Shown: positions 1 through 10,041 of the stretch, in pieces
Layout: every line of letters begins with the position of its first letter
Numbering within the stretch: position 1 is the first letter of the stretch
Assembly: GCF_009711055.1 (NCBI RefSeq)
Contig: NZ_WMJY01000002.1
Coordinates: 124,001-188,000 of the forward strand
Direction: 5' to 3'
Length of the DNA: 64,000 nucleotides
DNA from: Myroides pelagicus
GTDB lineage: Bacteria > Bacteroidota > Bacteroidia > Flavobacteriales > Flavobacteriaceae
The notes under the pieces: generated by a model
What the model was told of the DNA's origin: nothing
Seen by the model: the letters and a program-made list of their open reading frames with translations, nothing else
Database searches by the model: none
Program-made: the position numbers and the translations under genes

Positions 1-949
1 TTTGTCTAGTTTCAACATCTATAATAATTGCAGCTATATTGTGTACTTCTGTTTGACTGTAATTTTTGTAATAGTTAGCTATAATCGTGTTTGCTTGATT
101 TTGAAGACTAAAATCAAGTGTTGTTTTGATGCGTTGCCCTTTGTGTTGTCCAGTAGCTAAGTGCAAAAGATGCTGTGCAATTTGAGGGAGTTCATGAGGT
201 TTATTTGGCAAAGGCTCTATGAGCGATAGATCATATGTACTTTGATCAATAATATCATTCTCAAGTAATTTCTTGAGTAGTGTATTTCTTTTTTTAAGTA
301 AAATTCCCTGATTTTTTCCAGGATAGATTAGTCTAGGAGCGTTTGGCAATATAGCTAAGGTAGCGGATTCAGCCCATGAGAGCTGATCAGGTGTAGTGCC
401 AAAGTATCTCCATGCAGCCACATCGATACCAACTACATTACCTCCAAAAGGTGCATGCGAAGCATATAAGGCAAGAATTTTTTCTTTACTATATTTAAAT
501 TCTAATCGCGTAGCTAATATAGCCTCAATTAGTTTCTCACCATAACTGCGTTCTTGTCCTTTTCGGGCTAAACGAATAGTTTGTTGGGTTAATGTACTTC
601 CACCTCGAACGACTTTCTTGGCTTTTAGGTTTGCAACAAATGCTTTGGACATAGAGATAGGGTTTATTCCCCAATGGTAATCAAAATATTCATCTTCAAA
701 ATATGTAATACACATTTCAAACTTATAGGGTACTGAATCAGTTTCAGGAAATCTCCATTGTCCATCTGTAGCAATTTGTGCTCCCATTAGCTGTCCTGTC
801 CTACTCTCAATAACAGTAGAGTAGGGAGTTTTAAATAAAGTTTTTGGCAAGCAGAAGTAGTAAAGAACTAGTAGAATAAATAATAGACTAACTATTACCT
901 TCTTTTTAGTACTCCACGTAGACCATTTTAAATGCTTTTGAGTAAACAT
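1..949 (-). CDS. pbpC: Penicillin-binding protein 1C, N-terminal part (cut by window edge)
   Basis: This is the first ~316 residues of a class A penicillin-binding protein, which polymerises lipid II into glycan strands in the periplasm. Translating the minus strand from the ATG at 949 gives a short cytoplasmic tail, one membrane helix (about residues 18-34) and a GT51 glycosyltransferase domain. The signature EDEYFDYHWGINP contains the catalytic Glu85. The second signature, GGSTLTQQTIR, is intact, and a segment ending AAWRYFG matches the next conserved block. The frame stays open to base 1, so the transpeptidase and C-terminal domains lie outside the window. It is 61 bp downstream of the alpha-2-macroglobulin gene, the classical PbpC/macroglobulin pairing, which favours PbpC over other class A PBPs. 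Confidence 0.88.
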   Translation of the reverse strand, partial: MFTQKHLKWSTWSTKKKVIVSLLFILLVLYYFCLPKTLFKTPYSTVIESRTGQLMGAQIATDGQWRFPETDSVPYKFEMCITYFEDEYFDYHWGINPISMSKAFVANLKAKKVVRGGSTLTQQTIRLARKGQERSYGEKLIEAILATRLEFKYSKEKILALYASHAPFGGNVVGIDVAAWRYFGTTPDQLSWAESATLAILPNAPRLIYPGKNQGILLKKRNTLLKKLLENDIIDQSTYDLSLIEPLPNKPHELPQIAQHLLHLATGQHKGQRIKTTLDFSLQNQANTIIANYYKNYSQTEVHNIAAIIIDVETRQ

Positions 950-963
950 AGGCGTATAAATAA

Positions 964-987
964 GTATAGGGAGTTTCCTCCCTACAC
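964..987 (-). terminator. Intercistronic hairpin between macroglobulin gene and pbpC
   Basis: GTATAGGGAG and CTCCCTACAC form a stem of nine pairs with one mismatch around a TTTC loop (964-973 with 978-987). On the minus strand it follows the macroglobulin stop codon and precedes the pbpC start. Only a weak T-rich tail (TTATTTATA) follows, so it may attenuate pbpC or mark an mRNA processing site, not fully terminate. Function is inferred. Confidence 0.4.
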
Positions 988-1010
988 TTTGATTGTGTTT
1001 TTGAATATTT

Positions 1011-4000
1011 TTAAGGGGTTACCTCTATCCATTGACCAGCTTTTCGACATCTATAGGTATTGTCATACATTGCATCAGCATAGATTCCAGGCATGTAGTA
1101 TTTACCAATATATGAAGCATTAAGTGTTACTTTAAACGTTTTACTTTCTCTAGCTTTTAGGAAGAAGTAAAACTGTGTTCTATCGTCCCTTATATCTGTG
1201 TGGTCTACTTGGTTATTTTCGCCTCCTGCTTCTGTGAAACGAAGGTTAACAATTTCCCAACCAGAAGGTATAATCTGAGTTAATGCCACATTTTCAATAG
1301 ACTGACCGCTGTTATTGGTAATCGTAATATAAGCAGCAAACTCAGTACCTTGTCTAATAGTTGATGGATTAATCGGGACGTCATTTGTATTTGTAAAACC
1401 TATGCGGATATCAAGCTTACTTTCTTCTGTTAATTCTTTGCCTATCGGAAGAATACCACTCACGGCTACTTTAGCATATAATGTACCTTCTTCCTTATTA
1501 GTGATAGAAATTTCATTATTAGGTTTAACAGCTAAGTTTACATTTGCAATATTTGATTTTGAAGTCAAGGTATTATCCTTACCGTTAAAGTTGTACTCTG
1601 TTCTTATCGTAGAGGCAACTTTATTCTTTTGCAAGTATTTCGAAATAACATTTAAACTATATGCAGTAGTCTGTGTACTCATCCATGTATCAGAACCAAG
1701 TCTATTGGCTAGTTTGATTGCTAAATCATTTGTGAGGTTAGTGTCCGTCCCTGTACTTAATAATGTTTCAAGTTCCATGGCCATGTTGCGTTCATATGAG
1801 CCATAGTAGTAATAAGTGTCGTTTTCACTACTATCCGTTTTTGTTGTACTGATAAGTTTATTAGCCGCATCTTTTTGACCGATCAGGGCGTAAGTAGCCG
1901 CAAGACGCAATTGAGCTTGGTTGCTCAGTCCTTTAGTTTCTCTTAGTCGGTTCATAGCAGCTACTTCTGGAGCATTTGCTAAGGCTAAAGTGTACAAGCG
2001 ATAAGCTTGTGCCAGGTCGTTTGAATAACGCGTGTTTTGACGCCATTCACGAGCTTCTCTTTGCTGATAGGCAATCCAATTGGCTTTGCTGTTAACAGGT
2101 AAAGCATATCCTTTTTTCTCAGCTTCGATAAAGAAGTGACCTATGTATGATGTTACCCAGTCACCAGCATAGCTAGAACTGCTCCAATAGCGGAATCCTC
2201 CATTAGGTAGTTGACGTTGTGCAAGCATAGCAATACCAGCATTTATATTGCGTTGTGTACTTGCTTTTTTCGAATCATCTAATGGTGTGAAATCTGCCAA
2301 GTACAACTGAGGGAATACACCAGACGTAACTTGTTCGCTACAACCGTGAGGGTAGCTGATTAGGTATTTTAAACGCGATGTTAAGTTTATACTTGGGAAA
2401 TTAGATAATTCTAGTACAGCCCCATTACTGTTTTGAATACCAAAACTATCCCACTTAATTTTACTTGACTGACCAGGTAGAATGGTAGCGGCATAATTAA
2501 CTGTCGTAACAGGGTTTGGATTTAGTACATCTAATTCAATTTCATAAGTTGCTTTTTCTTTTCCAGAAGTAGCTTCAATAGTTACTTTTGAAATACCTGT
2601 TTTTTGTAATACATCTAAATCAAAGTATAGGACTTTTTCTTCAGGTTTACTAAAATTAACATTTTGTGTGTTTGAAGATAAAATGTTGAACTTATCATCT
2701 GTAATTACTTTTACTTTTACATCTTTTATGTGCTTTTCCATTGCGAAAACAGTAACTGGTAATGTAATTTTTTCTCCAGGAACAGCACGACGAGGAAGTG
2801 AGCCAAGAATCATTAATGGGTTGTTTACCTTTGTAGCTTTTTCTGCACTTCCATAGGCTTTTGTTTCTGTGTTTGCAGCAATTATCATTGTACGGACAGA
2901 ACCAATATATTTTGGCATTTTTAGTTTGTGATTCACTGTTTTTCCAGCCTCAAGTTCGAAAGGCCCTTCAAAGAGTACAACAGGTTTGAAGCGGTTTGCC
3001 TTTTTCACTTGACCAGCTCCTAAGTCTTCATCACCACCGATACTGAATACTTGGTTGATAGATCCTCCATATGCTCCGATTACATCGTTGTAAATATCCC
3101 AAGTACGTATTCCTAAAGCTGTTTTACTATAGAATTTGTCCCAAGCATTAGGGGTTTTAAAACGTGTTAAATCAAGTAGTCCTTCTTCGACAACTGCGAT
3201 AGAATAAGTCATCTTTTGCCCATTTTTCTCTTTGATTTGGACATTAAATTCTGTATTTGGACGCAATGTTTCAGGCATTGTAATGACAGGTTCTAGCTTC
3301 GTCTTTTTATTGAATACATTAATAGGAGCTATGCCATAAAGACGAATAGGAGAGTCGTTAAGCGTGTTTGCATGCGGTTGAATAGATGTAATGCTTATAT
3401 ATGCATTAGGCGCCATACTAGGTTTGGTCGTTAGTTCAAAAGAAGTTTCTCCTTTAGTCGTTTTAACCCAATGTGTTTCGATAATATTTGTTCCGTTTTC
3501 AACAGATATTAATGCTCTACCCCCCTCACTTGAAGGGAATGAAATCTTGACAGTTTCTCCAGTGTTATAGTCTTTTTTGTCGGTTGATATAGCAAGCATA
3601 ATAGCATCTTTTGCTTCATTGCCTTTTGAGCGAGACATATAGTAAGGCCAATCTACATAAACGCTTGTCGCTGCAATATGTTGGCTTGAATCATCAGTAG
3701 CTACGATTTCATATCTACCCCAATCCTGTTCAGGAATAGTAATCGTGTATTCTGCCGTTCCATTGGTATTAGTTGATACTATTTCAGATGCGTATAAACT
3801 ATAATAGCTAGATGTGCTATAGTTTGAATAGCCATTACCTCCTTCGCTCCACCACCAAGAGCCTTTAGTTCGATAAACTTTTACATTTATTCGACCTTCA
3901 AGTGTTTCTTGTTGGTCATTGATTTTTATAAGTTTGAAGCTTAGTTTTTTATCAGTTTCGTAATAGCCATATTTGTTAGGTTCAGGTGCTTTGATACCCA

Positions 4001-6518
4001 CATAAGAAGAAAAAGGAGAATAGGTAGCTGTAGAGACATCCGTAGAGACATCACCTCCTTTTTCGTGTACTTTCGTTACGAAAACAGCTTTGAGTAGTCC
4101 CGCATTAGTAAAAGATTGTTTTAGATTAAGGTCAAAACTAAAGTTACCAGAATCATTCGTTTGCCCATTGAACAATGTTTGGTCTTGAGAGTAATCAGAG
4201 TAAAGGTTATTGTCAAATGTATAACTTTTAAACTTGCTAAAAGTGGTTGGTTGCTTGATTAACTTCATGTTTACACTTGCTTGTAGATCACGTGCAATAC
4301 CTCCTTGTAACCACTGGACATTAAAGTCAACACGACTATTAGTACGGCTAGATATAGTTTTACCTTCTACATTGTTTTTAATTTTTAAGCGGTTAGGCTT
4401 AATGGTCTCTACTTTAATTGTTTTGTTGAATTTAACTCCTCCAATATTAATTTGTGCAGACCAATTTCCTGTAGGAGATTCATCTGTTGTTTTTAGTTGA
4501 AAAATGTAGTGGTTAATATTGTTTTTCTTTTGAACAATTTGATCAACAAGTTTTCCATATGGATCGAAAAAAGATAGTTTGATAGGATGATTTGTTGGTA
4601 ATGGCTTAGCAGTATCATCTAAAATAAAACCAAGATAAATGTTATCACCAGGTCTCCAAACACCTCGTTCCGTATATACATATCCATTAAGTCCTTTTGA
4701 ATATTCAGTACCATCTACATCAAAATTACTAACCGATAAGGCATTCTTGTTTTCAATATTGACATAGGTCGTGTTTTTATTGTACTTAACAACTGCAAAG
4801 GCCGGTGTTTGATTTTCTAGGTTGATATTTAAAAGCCCACTTGAATTTGTTTTAGCAGAGGCTATTAATTGTTGTTGATAAGTATAAAACTCAACAGTAG
4901 CATCTCCGATAGGCTCAGTAGTGATTAAGTTGGTTACAATAGTTGTATATACGTTGTTGCTTCCTCCTTTAACGATCACACCTAGATCGGTAGCAAGAAC
5001 ATTTGTTGCTTTTTTACCTTGGTAATAATAGTAAGATTCATTACATGGATTTTTTCTTTCAGACCAGTCATAATAGTAGTAGTAATCACCGTAGTCATCA
5101 TCTTCATAGTATTCGCTATCATTGAACTCTTCTTCAGTTTCTCCATCACCATTATCTGGACAGTTATATAGTGAATATGCTTTTTTCATAGAAAACTCTA
5201 CTCTGTAAATAGCTCCTGGCTCAGGCTTGATAAGCTCTGATAAATCAAGAGCATAGGTGTTCCAATTTAACAATGCTTTTTTGTTAGGATTGGTTAGGTT
5301 AATTGTTTTTTGAGCAATTGGAGATGCTACTTTTTTTAGGTAATAGCTTCCACTAAGCCCATTATCTTGTAAGAATTGTAATACATTGTTTTCGTATATT
5401 CTATAGACTTTTACATCAACCGCATTTAGAGTAGTTGCTTTGAAGTTTATTTTTAAGTTTTGAGAGCTAGGTAGAATTGTTCCATTACTTAATAACTCTA
5501 CGGCAGGTTTTTGAATTCCAAAATTGACAAAGAATGATTTATTGTAAGTAGTAGATAGGGTAGAAGTTCCGTTCATTCCTTTAATACCACTATGAACAAT
5601 TACTTCTGCTTCATTGTTGAAAGGTTTATCACTATATACTTTCAAAACGTTGCCATCTGTTGTATAAGTTAATTTAGCACTGCTATCAGATACTGTAATT
5701 AAACCGTCAAAGTTTTGGTTTTTCTTTATAGGGTAATTGAAGTTTACCCAAAAAGTTTGATCATCACCAATAAAGGTTTTAATGTTAAATGCAGCAAAGC
5801 CTCCTTCTGTTGGGAGGTTATAAGTAAATTCAATCTTTTGGTTAATATCGATTGGCTTACCGTCAATCTTTGCTGTTAGAATACTAGAGGTATTGTCAAT
5901 ATTTTTTACAATGAAAGGAAATTCTTTAGTTTCAATATCGTTATCACCTGTCAGTTGTATTTCAACTTTTTCATCATCTGTATATGCTGATATTATTTTC
6001 TCAATTTGTTTCTTCTTAACAAAATCAGTTGATGATAATACTGCATTAACTAAATATTCATTAGATTTAGTTGATTGAAGATCAAGAAAGTCAATGTGAA
6101 AAGATAAAGGAATAGTGTTTAGTTGAAACGTAAAATTATCTAGTGTTTCATCACTTTGGATAATGTCTTTAAGTTTCAGTGTGACAATGTATCGTTGATC
6201 TTGTACCAATTTTTCATTTGGTTCAAATCGAATAGTATTTGATGGGGCAAGAAAGTATAGTTTACCATTTACTTTTGGGGAGATTGTAAATAAGTTTTCC
6301 TCTAATTCCTGATTGGTTTCCCAGTTTCCCCAGTTTTTAGTTAATACTATATCTATAGGAGAATTTGTTGGGATTACTCCTGAAGTGAAAGAACTGATAT
6401 ACTCTGTATACAGTTTTGGGTTTGATAACTGCTCATTTTCAGGTGTTTCTTTCTTACATGATTGTAAGAAGATAAAACTGAGAACAGTTAAGATTAATAG
6501 TAGTTTTTTCAATTTCAT
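1011..6518 (-). CDS. Bacterial alpha-2-macroglobulin family lipoprotein with thioester
   Basis: A 1835-residue macroglobulin-type protease trap. The N-terminus is a lipoprotein signal with lipobox LQSC, so it should be anchored to a membrane. Ig-like macroglobulin (MG) domains fill the first two thirds. The thioester motif GCSEQ, with Cys about 1393, is intact and is followed by an alpha-helical domain (AGIAMLAQRQLPNGGFRYW) and a C-terminal receptor-binding-like domain. In bacteria these proteins trap attacking proteases and are linked with PbpC to repair breached cell wall; pbpC lies immediately downstream here. An odd Asp/Glu/Tyr-rich stretch flanked by cysteines (residues about 452-500) interrupts the MG region. 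The upstream tadA gene is 12 bp away, so the three may be one transcript. Family assignment is firm; target proteases are unknown. Confidence 0.93.
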   Translation of the reverse strand: MKLKKLLLILTVLSFIFLQSCKKETPENEQLSNPKLYTEYISSFTSGVIPTNSPIDIVLTKNWGNWETNQELEENLFTISPKVNGKLYFLAPSNTIRFEPNEKLVQDQRYIVTLKLKDIIQSDETLDNFTFQLNTIPLSFHIDFLDLQSTKSNEYLVNAVLSSTDFVKKKQIEKIISAYTDDEKVEIQLTGDNDIETKEFPFIVKNIDNTSSILTAKIDGKPIDINQKIEFTYNLPTEGGFAAFNIKTFIGDDQTFWVNFNYPIKKNQNFDGLITVSDSSAKLTYTTDGNVLKVYSDKPFNNEAEVIVHSGIKGMNGTSTLSTTYNKSFFVNFGIQKPAVELLSNGTILPSSQNLKINFKATTLNAVDVKVYRIYENNVLQFLQDNGLSGSYYLKKVASPIAQKTINLTNPNKKALLNWNTYALDLSELIKPEPGAIYRVEFSMKKAYSLYNCPDNGDGETEEEFNDSEYYEDDDYGDYYYYYDWSERKNPCNESYYYYQGKKATNVLATDLGVIVKGGSNNVYTTIVTNLITTEPIGDATVEFYTYQQQLIASAKTNSSGLLNINLENQTPAFAVVKYNKNTTYVNIENKNALSVSNFDVDGTEYSKGLNGYVYTERGVWRPGDNIYLGFILDDTAKPLPTNHPIKLSFFDPYGKLVDQIVQKKNNINHYIFQLKTTDESPTGNWSAQINIGGVKFNKTIKVETIKPNRLKIKNNVEGKTISSRTNSRVDFNVQWLQGGIARDLQASVNMKLIKQPTTFSKFKSYTFDNNLYSDYSQDQTLFNGQTNDSGNFSFDLNLKQSFTNAGLLKAVFVTKVHEKGGDVSTDVSTATYSPFSSYVGIKAPEPNKYGYYETDKKLSFKLIKINDQQETLEGRINVKVYRTKGSWWWSEGGNGYSNYSTSSYYSLYASEIVSTNTNGTAEYTITIPEQDWGRYEIVATDDSSQHIAATSVYVDWPYYMSRSKGNEAKDAIMLAISTDKKDYNTGETVKISFPSSEGGRALISVENGTNIIETHWVKTTKGETSFELTTKPSMAPNAYISITSIQPHANTLNDSPIRLYGIAPINVFNKKTKLEPVITMPETLRPNTEFNVQIKEKNGQKMTYSIAVVEEGLLDLTRFKTPNAWDKFYSKTALGIRTWDIYNDVIGAYGGSINQVFSIGGDEDLGAGQVKKANRFKPVVLFEGPFELEAGKTVNHKLKMPKYIGSVRTMIIAANTETKAYGSAEKATKVNNPLMILGSLPRRAVPGEKITLPVTVFAMEKHIKDVKVKVITDDKFNILSSNTQNVNFSKPEEKVLYFDLDVLQKTGISKVTIEATSGKEKATYEIELDVLNPNPVTTVNYAATILPGQSSKIKWDSFGIQNSNGAVLELSNFPSINLTSRLKYLISYPHGCSEQVTSGVFPQLYLADFTPLDDSKKASTQRNINAGIAMLAQRQLPNGGFRYWSSSSYAGDWVTSYIGHFFIEAEKKGYALPVNSKANWIAYQQREAREWRQNTRYSNDLAQAYRLYTLALANAPEVAAMNRLRETKGLSNQAQLRLAATYALIGQKDAANKLISTTKTDSSENDTYYYYGSYERNMAMELETLLSTGTDTNLTNDLAIKLANRLGSDTWMSTQTTAYSLNVISKYLQKNKVASTIRTEYNFNGKDNTLTSKSNIANVNLAVKPNNEISITNKEEGTLYAKVAVSGILPIGKELTEESKLDIRIGFTNTNDVPINPSTIRQGTEFAAYITITNNSGQSIENVALTQIIPSGWEIVNLRFTEAGGENNQVDHTDIRDDRTQFYFFLKARESKTFKVTLNASYIGKYYMPGIYADAMYDNTYRCRKAGQWIEVTP

Positions 6519-6530
6519 AGTGTATATTTA

Positions 6531-6971
6531 TTATGTTCTTTTTTTTGTAAAAAATTCAATCATTAAGTTACGACATTCTTCTTCGAGCACGCCGTATTTA
6601 ATCGTGGTTTTAGGGTGTAATTTACCTCCGAAAGCTCGATATCCTCTTTTAGAATCCTCAGCTCCACAAACAATATGAGAGATTTGACTCCAGTATAAAG
6701 CTCCTGCACACATTTGACAAGGTTCTAAAGTTACGTATAAAGTGCAGTTTTTTAAGTATTTAGCGTTTAAATAATTTGCAGCAGCTGAAATTGCTTGGAT
6801 TTCCGCATGAGCAGTGACATCGTGAAGTAGTTCTGTTAGATTATGACTTTTGGCAATTATTTGGTTGTTGGCAACAACAATAGCGCCAACGGGAATTTCT
6901 CCCTTTTCTTTCGCTTCTTTTGCTTGATTAATTGCTATCTGCATAAAGTATTCATCAGAAAAAATAGTCAT
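6531..6971 (-). CDS. tadA: tRNA-specific adenosine-34 deaminase
   Basis: TadA converts the wobble adenosine of tRNA-Arg(ACG) to inosine. The 146-residue protein has the cytidine-deaminase fold signature: HAE at 55-57 (zinc ligand and proton-shuttle Glu57) and PCQMC at 84-88 (zinc ligands Cys85 and Cys88). Length is normal for the family. It is divergent from dxs across a 75-bp spacer that carries a TAnnTTTG box on this strand at 6999-7006. The macroglobulin gene begins only 12 bp after its stop, suggesting cotranscription without a functional link. Confidence 0.93.
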   Translation of the reverse strand: MTIFSDEYFMQIAINQAKEAKEKGEIPVGAIVVANNQIIAKSHNLTELLHDVTAHAEIQAISAAANYLNAKYLKNCTLYVTLEPCQMCAGALYWSQISHIVCGAEDSKRGYRAFGGKLHPKTTIKYGVLEEECRNLMIEFFTKKRT

Positions 6972-6998
6972 CTTATTTGTCTTAACATATTAAAGAAT

Positions 6999-7006
6999 CA
7001 AAAGTA
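6999..7006 (-). promoter_or_regulatory. -7 promoter box for tadA
   Basis: The minus strand reads TACTTTTG, an exact match to the Bacteroidota -7 consensus TAnnTTTG, 27 nt before the tadA ATG. No clear -33 TTTG is visible at the usual spacing. Confidence 0.4.
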
Positions 7007-7018
7007 AAAACAAAATTG

Positions 7019-7026
7019 TAATTTTG
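7019..7026 (+). promoter_or_regulatory. -7 promoter box for dxs
   Basis: TAATTTTG matches TAnnTTTG exactly and ends 20 nt before the ATG at 7047. Transcription would start near the possible upstream TTG at 7035, which supports the ATG as the true dxs start. Confidence 0.4.
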
Positions 7027-7046
7027 TTTTCTATTTGTTAAAAAGA

Positions 7047-8813
7047 ATGTATCAAACTATACTAAATCATACACTAACACCAAGTGCTATAAAGAAATTA
7101 ACGCTTGAAGAACTTAAAGTACTAGCTCAAGAGTTAAGAGAATTTATTATTGAAGTTGTAGCTACTAAAGAAGGACATTTAGGAGCAAGTCTAGGGGTAG
7201 TGGAGCTGTCTATTGCTTTGCATTACGTGTTTGACACTCCATATGATTTGTTGGTATGGGACGTCGGTCATCAAGCATATGGTCACAAATTACTAACTGG
7301 TCGATTAGATCGCTTTCACACAAATAGACAAAAAGATGGTATCAGTGGATTTCCTAAGCGTGAGGAAAGTGAATTTGATACCTTTGGTGTAGGTCATTCT
7401 TCAACATCTATTTCTGCTGTATTAGGTATGGCTATAGCCTCGAAGATAAAAGGAAATCATGATAAACAGCATATAGCTGTCATTGGAGATGCTTCTATTG
7501 CTGCAGGTATGGCTTTTGAAGGTTTAAATCATGGAGGTGTGTCTGATGCAAATATGCTGGTTATACTAAATGATAATGCTATTGGTATAGATCCTAGTGT
7601 GGGTGCTTTAAAAGATTATTTAGCATCCGTAAAGCAAGGTAAGAACCCTCGCGTTAATAATATGATCAAATCATTGCATTTTAGATACGAAGGTCCTGTT
7701 GATGGCCATGACTTAGCTTCTCTAATAAGAGAATTAGAGTTGCTAAAGAAAGCCAAAGGGCCAAAGTTTCTGCATATTATAACAACTAAAGGTAAAGGGT
7801 TAAAGCAAGCTGAAGAAAATCAAGTTAAATACCATGCGCCTGGTCGATTTGATAGTAAGACTGGTGAATTGATTAAAAGTAATCAAACCAATTTATCAGA
7901 GAAATACCAGGATGTCTTTGGTAAAACGCTTGTTGAGCTTGCAGAACATAACAAGTCTATTGTTGGAATCACCCCAGCTATGCCTACTGGAAGTTCGATG
8001 ACTTACATGATGCAGGCATTCCCTGAGCGAGCTTTTGATGTTGGAATAGCAGAACAACATGCTGTAACTTTGGCGGCTGGAATGGCTACTCAAGGTTTAT
8101 TGCCTTATTGTGCTATCTACTCTACGTTTTTGCAAAGAGCATATGATCAGATTATTCACGATGTAGCTTTGCAAAAGTTACCTGTTGTTTTTTGTATCGA
8201 TAGAGCTGGGTTAGTTGGGGAAGATGGAGCAACCCATCAAGGGGTGTTTGATATTGCCTATTTAGGATGTATTCCTAATCTAGTTATTGCTGCTCCTCTG
8301 AATGAAATCGAGTTGCGAAATCTATTATATACGGCTCAATTGGGAATCGATATGCCGTGGGCAATACGCTATCCTAGAGGTCGTGGAGTGATGAAGGATA
8401 GTTGGAAGGATAATTTTACGAAAATTACCATTGGAAATGTCAAAGAGTTTAGAAAAGGGAATAAATTTGTTATCCTGTCTACTGGAACGATAGGTAATCA
8501 TGTGATAACTGCTTTTGAGTCTTGTGATAATTTAGATTGGGGACATTATCACTTTACTTTTGTAAAGCCATTAAACAAAAAGGTTTTAGAAGAAATATGT
8601 AAGCATTATCAACGTGTTGTAACGATTGAAGATGGGGTTATAACGGGTGGTTTTGGTAGCCTGATTAGCCAATACATAGCACAATATTTTCCACATATTC
8701 AAGTTGAGAATCTTGGTGTGAAGGATTCTTTCATAGAACATGCTACCGTAGGAGAACAATATGAAGAATGTGGTATAGATATCGAATCGATTAAAAAAAT
8801 TATAAAGGAGTAA
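7047..8813 (+). CDS. dxs: 1-deoxy-D-xylulose-5-phosphate synthase
   Basis: DXS condenses pyruvate and glyceraldehyde 3-phosphate, the thiamine-diphosphate-dependent entry step of the MEP isoprenoid pathway. The 588-residue product shows the GHLGASLG loop (His44), the TPP motif beginning GDAS at about residue 146 and ending NDNAIGID, and the pyrimidine-domain GIAEQHAV with the catalytic Glu near 336. A transketolase C-terminal domain closes the protein. An in-frame TTG at 7035 would add four residues, but it sits at the probable transcription start, so the ATG is preferred. It is slightly shorter than the roughly 620-residue E. coli enzyme. The DUF3078 gene follows after 3 bp, so the two are probably cotranscribed. 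Confidence 0.93.
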   Translation: MYQTILNHTLTPSAIKKLTLEELKVLAQELREFIIEVVATKEGHLGASLGVVELSIALHYVFDTPYDLLVWDVGHQAYGHKLLTGRLDRFHTNRQKDGISGFPKREESEFDTFGVGHSSTSISAVLGMAIASKIKGNHDKQHIAVIGDASIAAGMAFEGLNHGGVSDANMLVILNDNAIGIDPSVGALKDYLASVKQGKNPRVNNMIKSLHFRYEGPVDGHDLASLIRELELLKKAKGPKFLHIITTKGKGLKQAEENQVKYHAPGRFDSKTGELIKSNQTNLSEKYQDVFGKTLVELAEHNKSIVGITPAMPTGSSMTYMMQAFPERAFDVGIAEQHAVTLAAGMATQGLLPYCAIYSTFLQRAYDQIIHDVALQKLPVVFCIDRAGLVGEDGATHQGVFDIAYLGCIPNLVIAAPLNEIELRNLLYTAQLGIDMPWAIRYPRGRGVMKDSWKDNFTKITIGNVKEFRKGNKFVILSTGTIGNHVITAFESCDNLDWGHYHFTFVKPLNKKVLEEICKHYQRVVTIEDGVITGGFGSLISQYIAQYFPHIQVENLGVKDSFIEHATVGEQYEECGIDIESIKKIIKE

Positions 8814-8816
8814 GTT

Positions 8817-10031
8817 TTGAAAAGGTTTAAAAGTTTTTTATTTAGTTTATTATTAGTTGTAAATACGATTTCAGTGGTTCATGCTCAGGAGGATTTATCG
8901 AGTGATAGTCAGCCTAACGTATCGGTGCCAGCTGTGCAAATGAAGAGTGATACTATTAAGTTTCAAGAGAATCCTTTTAACCCTTTAATGGGATTTTTAC
9001 CTATGAAGGATTATGGAACGAATACAATGAACTATACTAGAGGAAGTGGAAATTATGATTTGCCTTATTTTAAACCGGAGTTTTACGTTAAGGCGACTAA
9101 GCCAAAATTTACTGAAGTTGAAATAAAGTATAATCCTAATATTGATTTGAATCTTGTGCCTTTAAATGATGAGGTTATTGGTTATTGGGATAAGAAAAAT
9201 AAGTTAGGATTAGACCTAAATCAAATTGCTTTTGTCAATTGGAGTAGTGGTGGGGAGAATTCTATTTCTGGTATTATCAAAGGAGATTTTCAAAGAAAGT
9301 ACACTAAGGGACGTTTTGTATGGGATAACACATTAAGTTTGCGCTATGGAGTCAATAAGCAATCTGATAGAGAACTTAGAAAGACCGATGATGTTTTGGA
9401 TTTGAATATTTCATTAGGGTATCGTAAATCTAATATCTCAGATTGGTATTATGTTACTAAGGTAAACTTTAAAACTCAATTTACAGATGGTTTTAATTAT
9501 CCGAACATTGATGACCCTATCTCTAGATGGTTTGCTCCAGCTTATTTATTCGTCGGTATGGGGGGGGAGTATGTGATGCCTAAAAGTCGTATGAAGTTTT
9601 ATATCTCTCCTGTTACTTATAAAGCAACATTTGTCTTAGATCAAACATTAGCTAATCAAGGAGCCTTTGGAGTTCAAAAGGCAGAGTATGACGATCTTGG
9701 TAATATGATTAGGAAAGGAAAGAATTCACGTGCAGAGCTTGGTTTTTTATTGAGTAACGAGTGGAAAAAAGAAGTGCTTAAGAATATATTTTTAGATCAT
9801 AAGCTTTCACTATATAGTGATTATCTGAATAACTTTGGTAATATTTACGTCTCGTGGGAGATGAAGATAGATTTGAAGGTTAATGAATATGTGCACGCTA
9901 ATATTGGTACTTATTTCATTTATGACGATAACGTTAAAAGTAAAGTTGAGAGAGATGGTGTTCAAGTAATGGAAGGACCTAAGCCGCAATTTAAACAAAC
10001 GTTAGGTGTAGGTCTTGTTTATACTTTTTAA
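8817..10031 (+). CDS. DUF3078 outer-envelope protein
   Basis: A 404-residue secreted protein of a Bacteroidota family (DUF3078) of unknown function. The start is a TTG preceded by AAAGGAG; only this start yields the signal peptide ending VHAQ, so TTG initiation is well supported. The mature part carries the family hallmark LDLNQIAFVNWSSGGENS near residues 137-156. It then shows alternating hydrophobic and polar strands and ends in an aromatic residue (LVYTF), as outer-membrane beta-barrels do. It follows dxs by 3 bp and precedes another putative barrel gene. Barrel topology is inferred; no enzymatic motif is visible. Confidence 0.8.
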   Translation: MKRFKSFLFSLLLVVNTISVVHAQEDLSSDSQPNVSVPAVQMKSDTIKFQENPFNPLMGFLPMKDYGTNTMNYTRGSGNYDLPYFKPEFYVKATKPKFTEVEIKYNPNIDLNLVPLNDEVIGYWDKKNKLGLDLNQIAFVNWSSGGENSISGIIKGDFQRKYTKGRFVWDNTLSLRYGVNKQSDRELRKTDDVLDLNISLGYRKSNISDWYYVTKVNFKTQFTDGFNYPNIDDPISRWFAPAYLFVGMGGEYVMPKSRMKFYISPVTYKATFVLDQTLANQGAFGVQKAEYDDLGNMIRKGKNSRAELGFLLSNEWKKEVLKNIFLDHKLSLYSDYLNNFGNIYVSWEMKIDLKVNEYVHANIGTYFIYDDNVKSKVERDGVQVMEGPKPQFKQTLGVGLVYTF

Positions 10032-10041
10032 ATGTTTTGCA

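Noticed and set aside
5017..5168. Frameshift in the macroglobulin suggested by Tyr/Asp runs
   Set aside because: The frame stays open and both flanks read as macroglobulin domains, so this is an in-frame insertion.
10015..10041. TTG start for the PorT-like protein inside the DUF3078 gene
   Set aside because: The tandem ATGs at 10042 and 10045 give a cleaner signal peptide.
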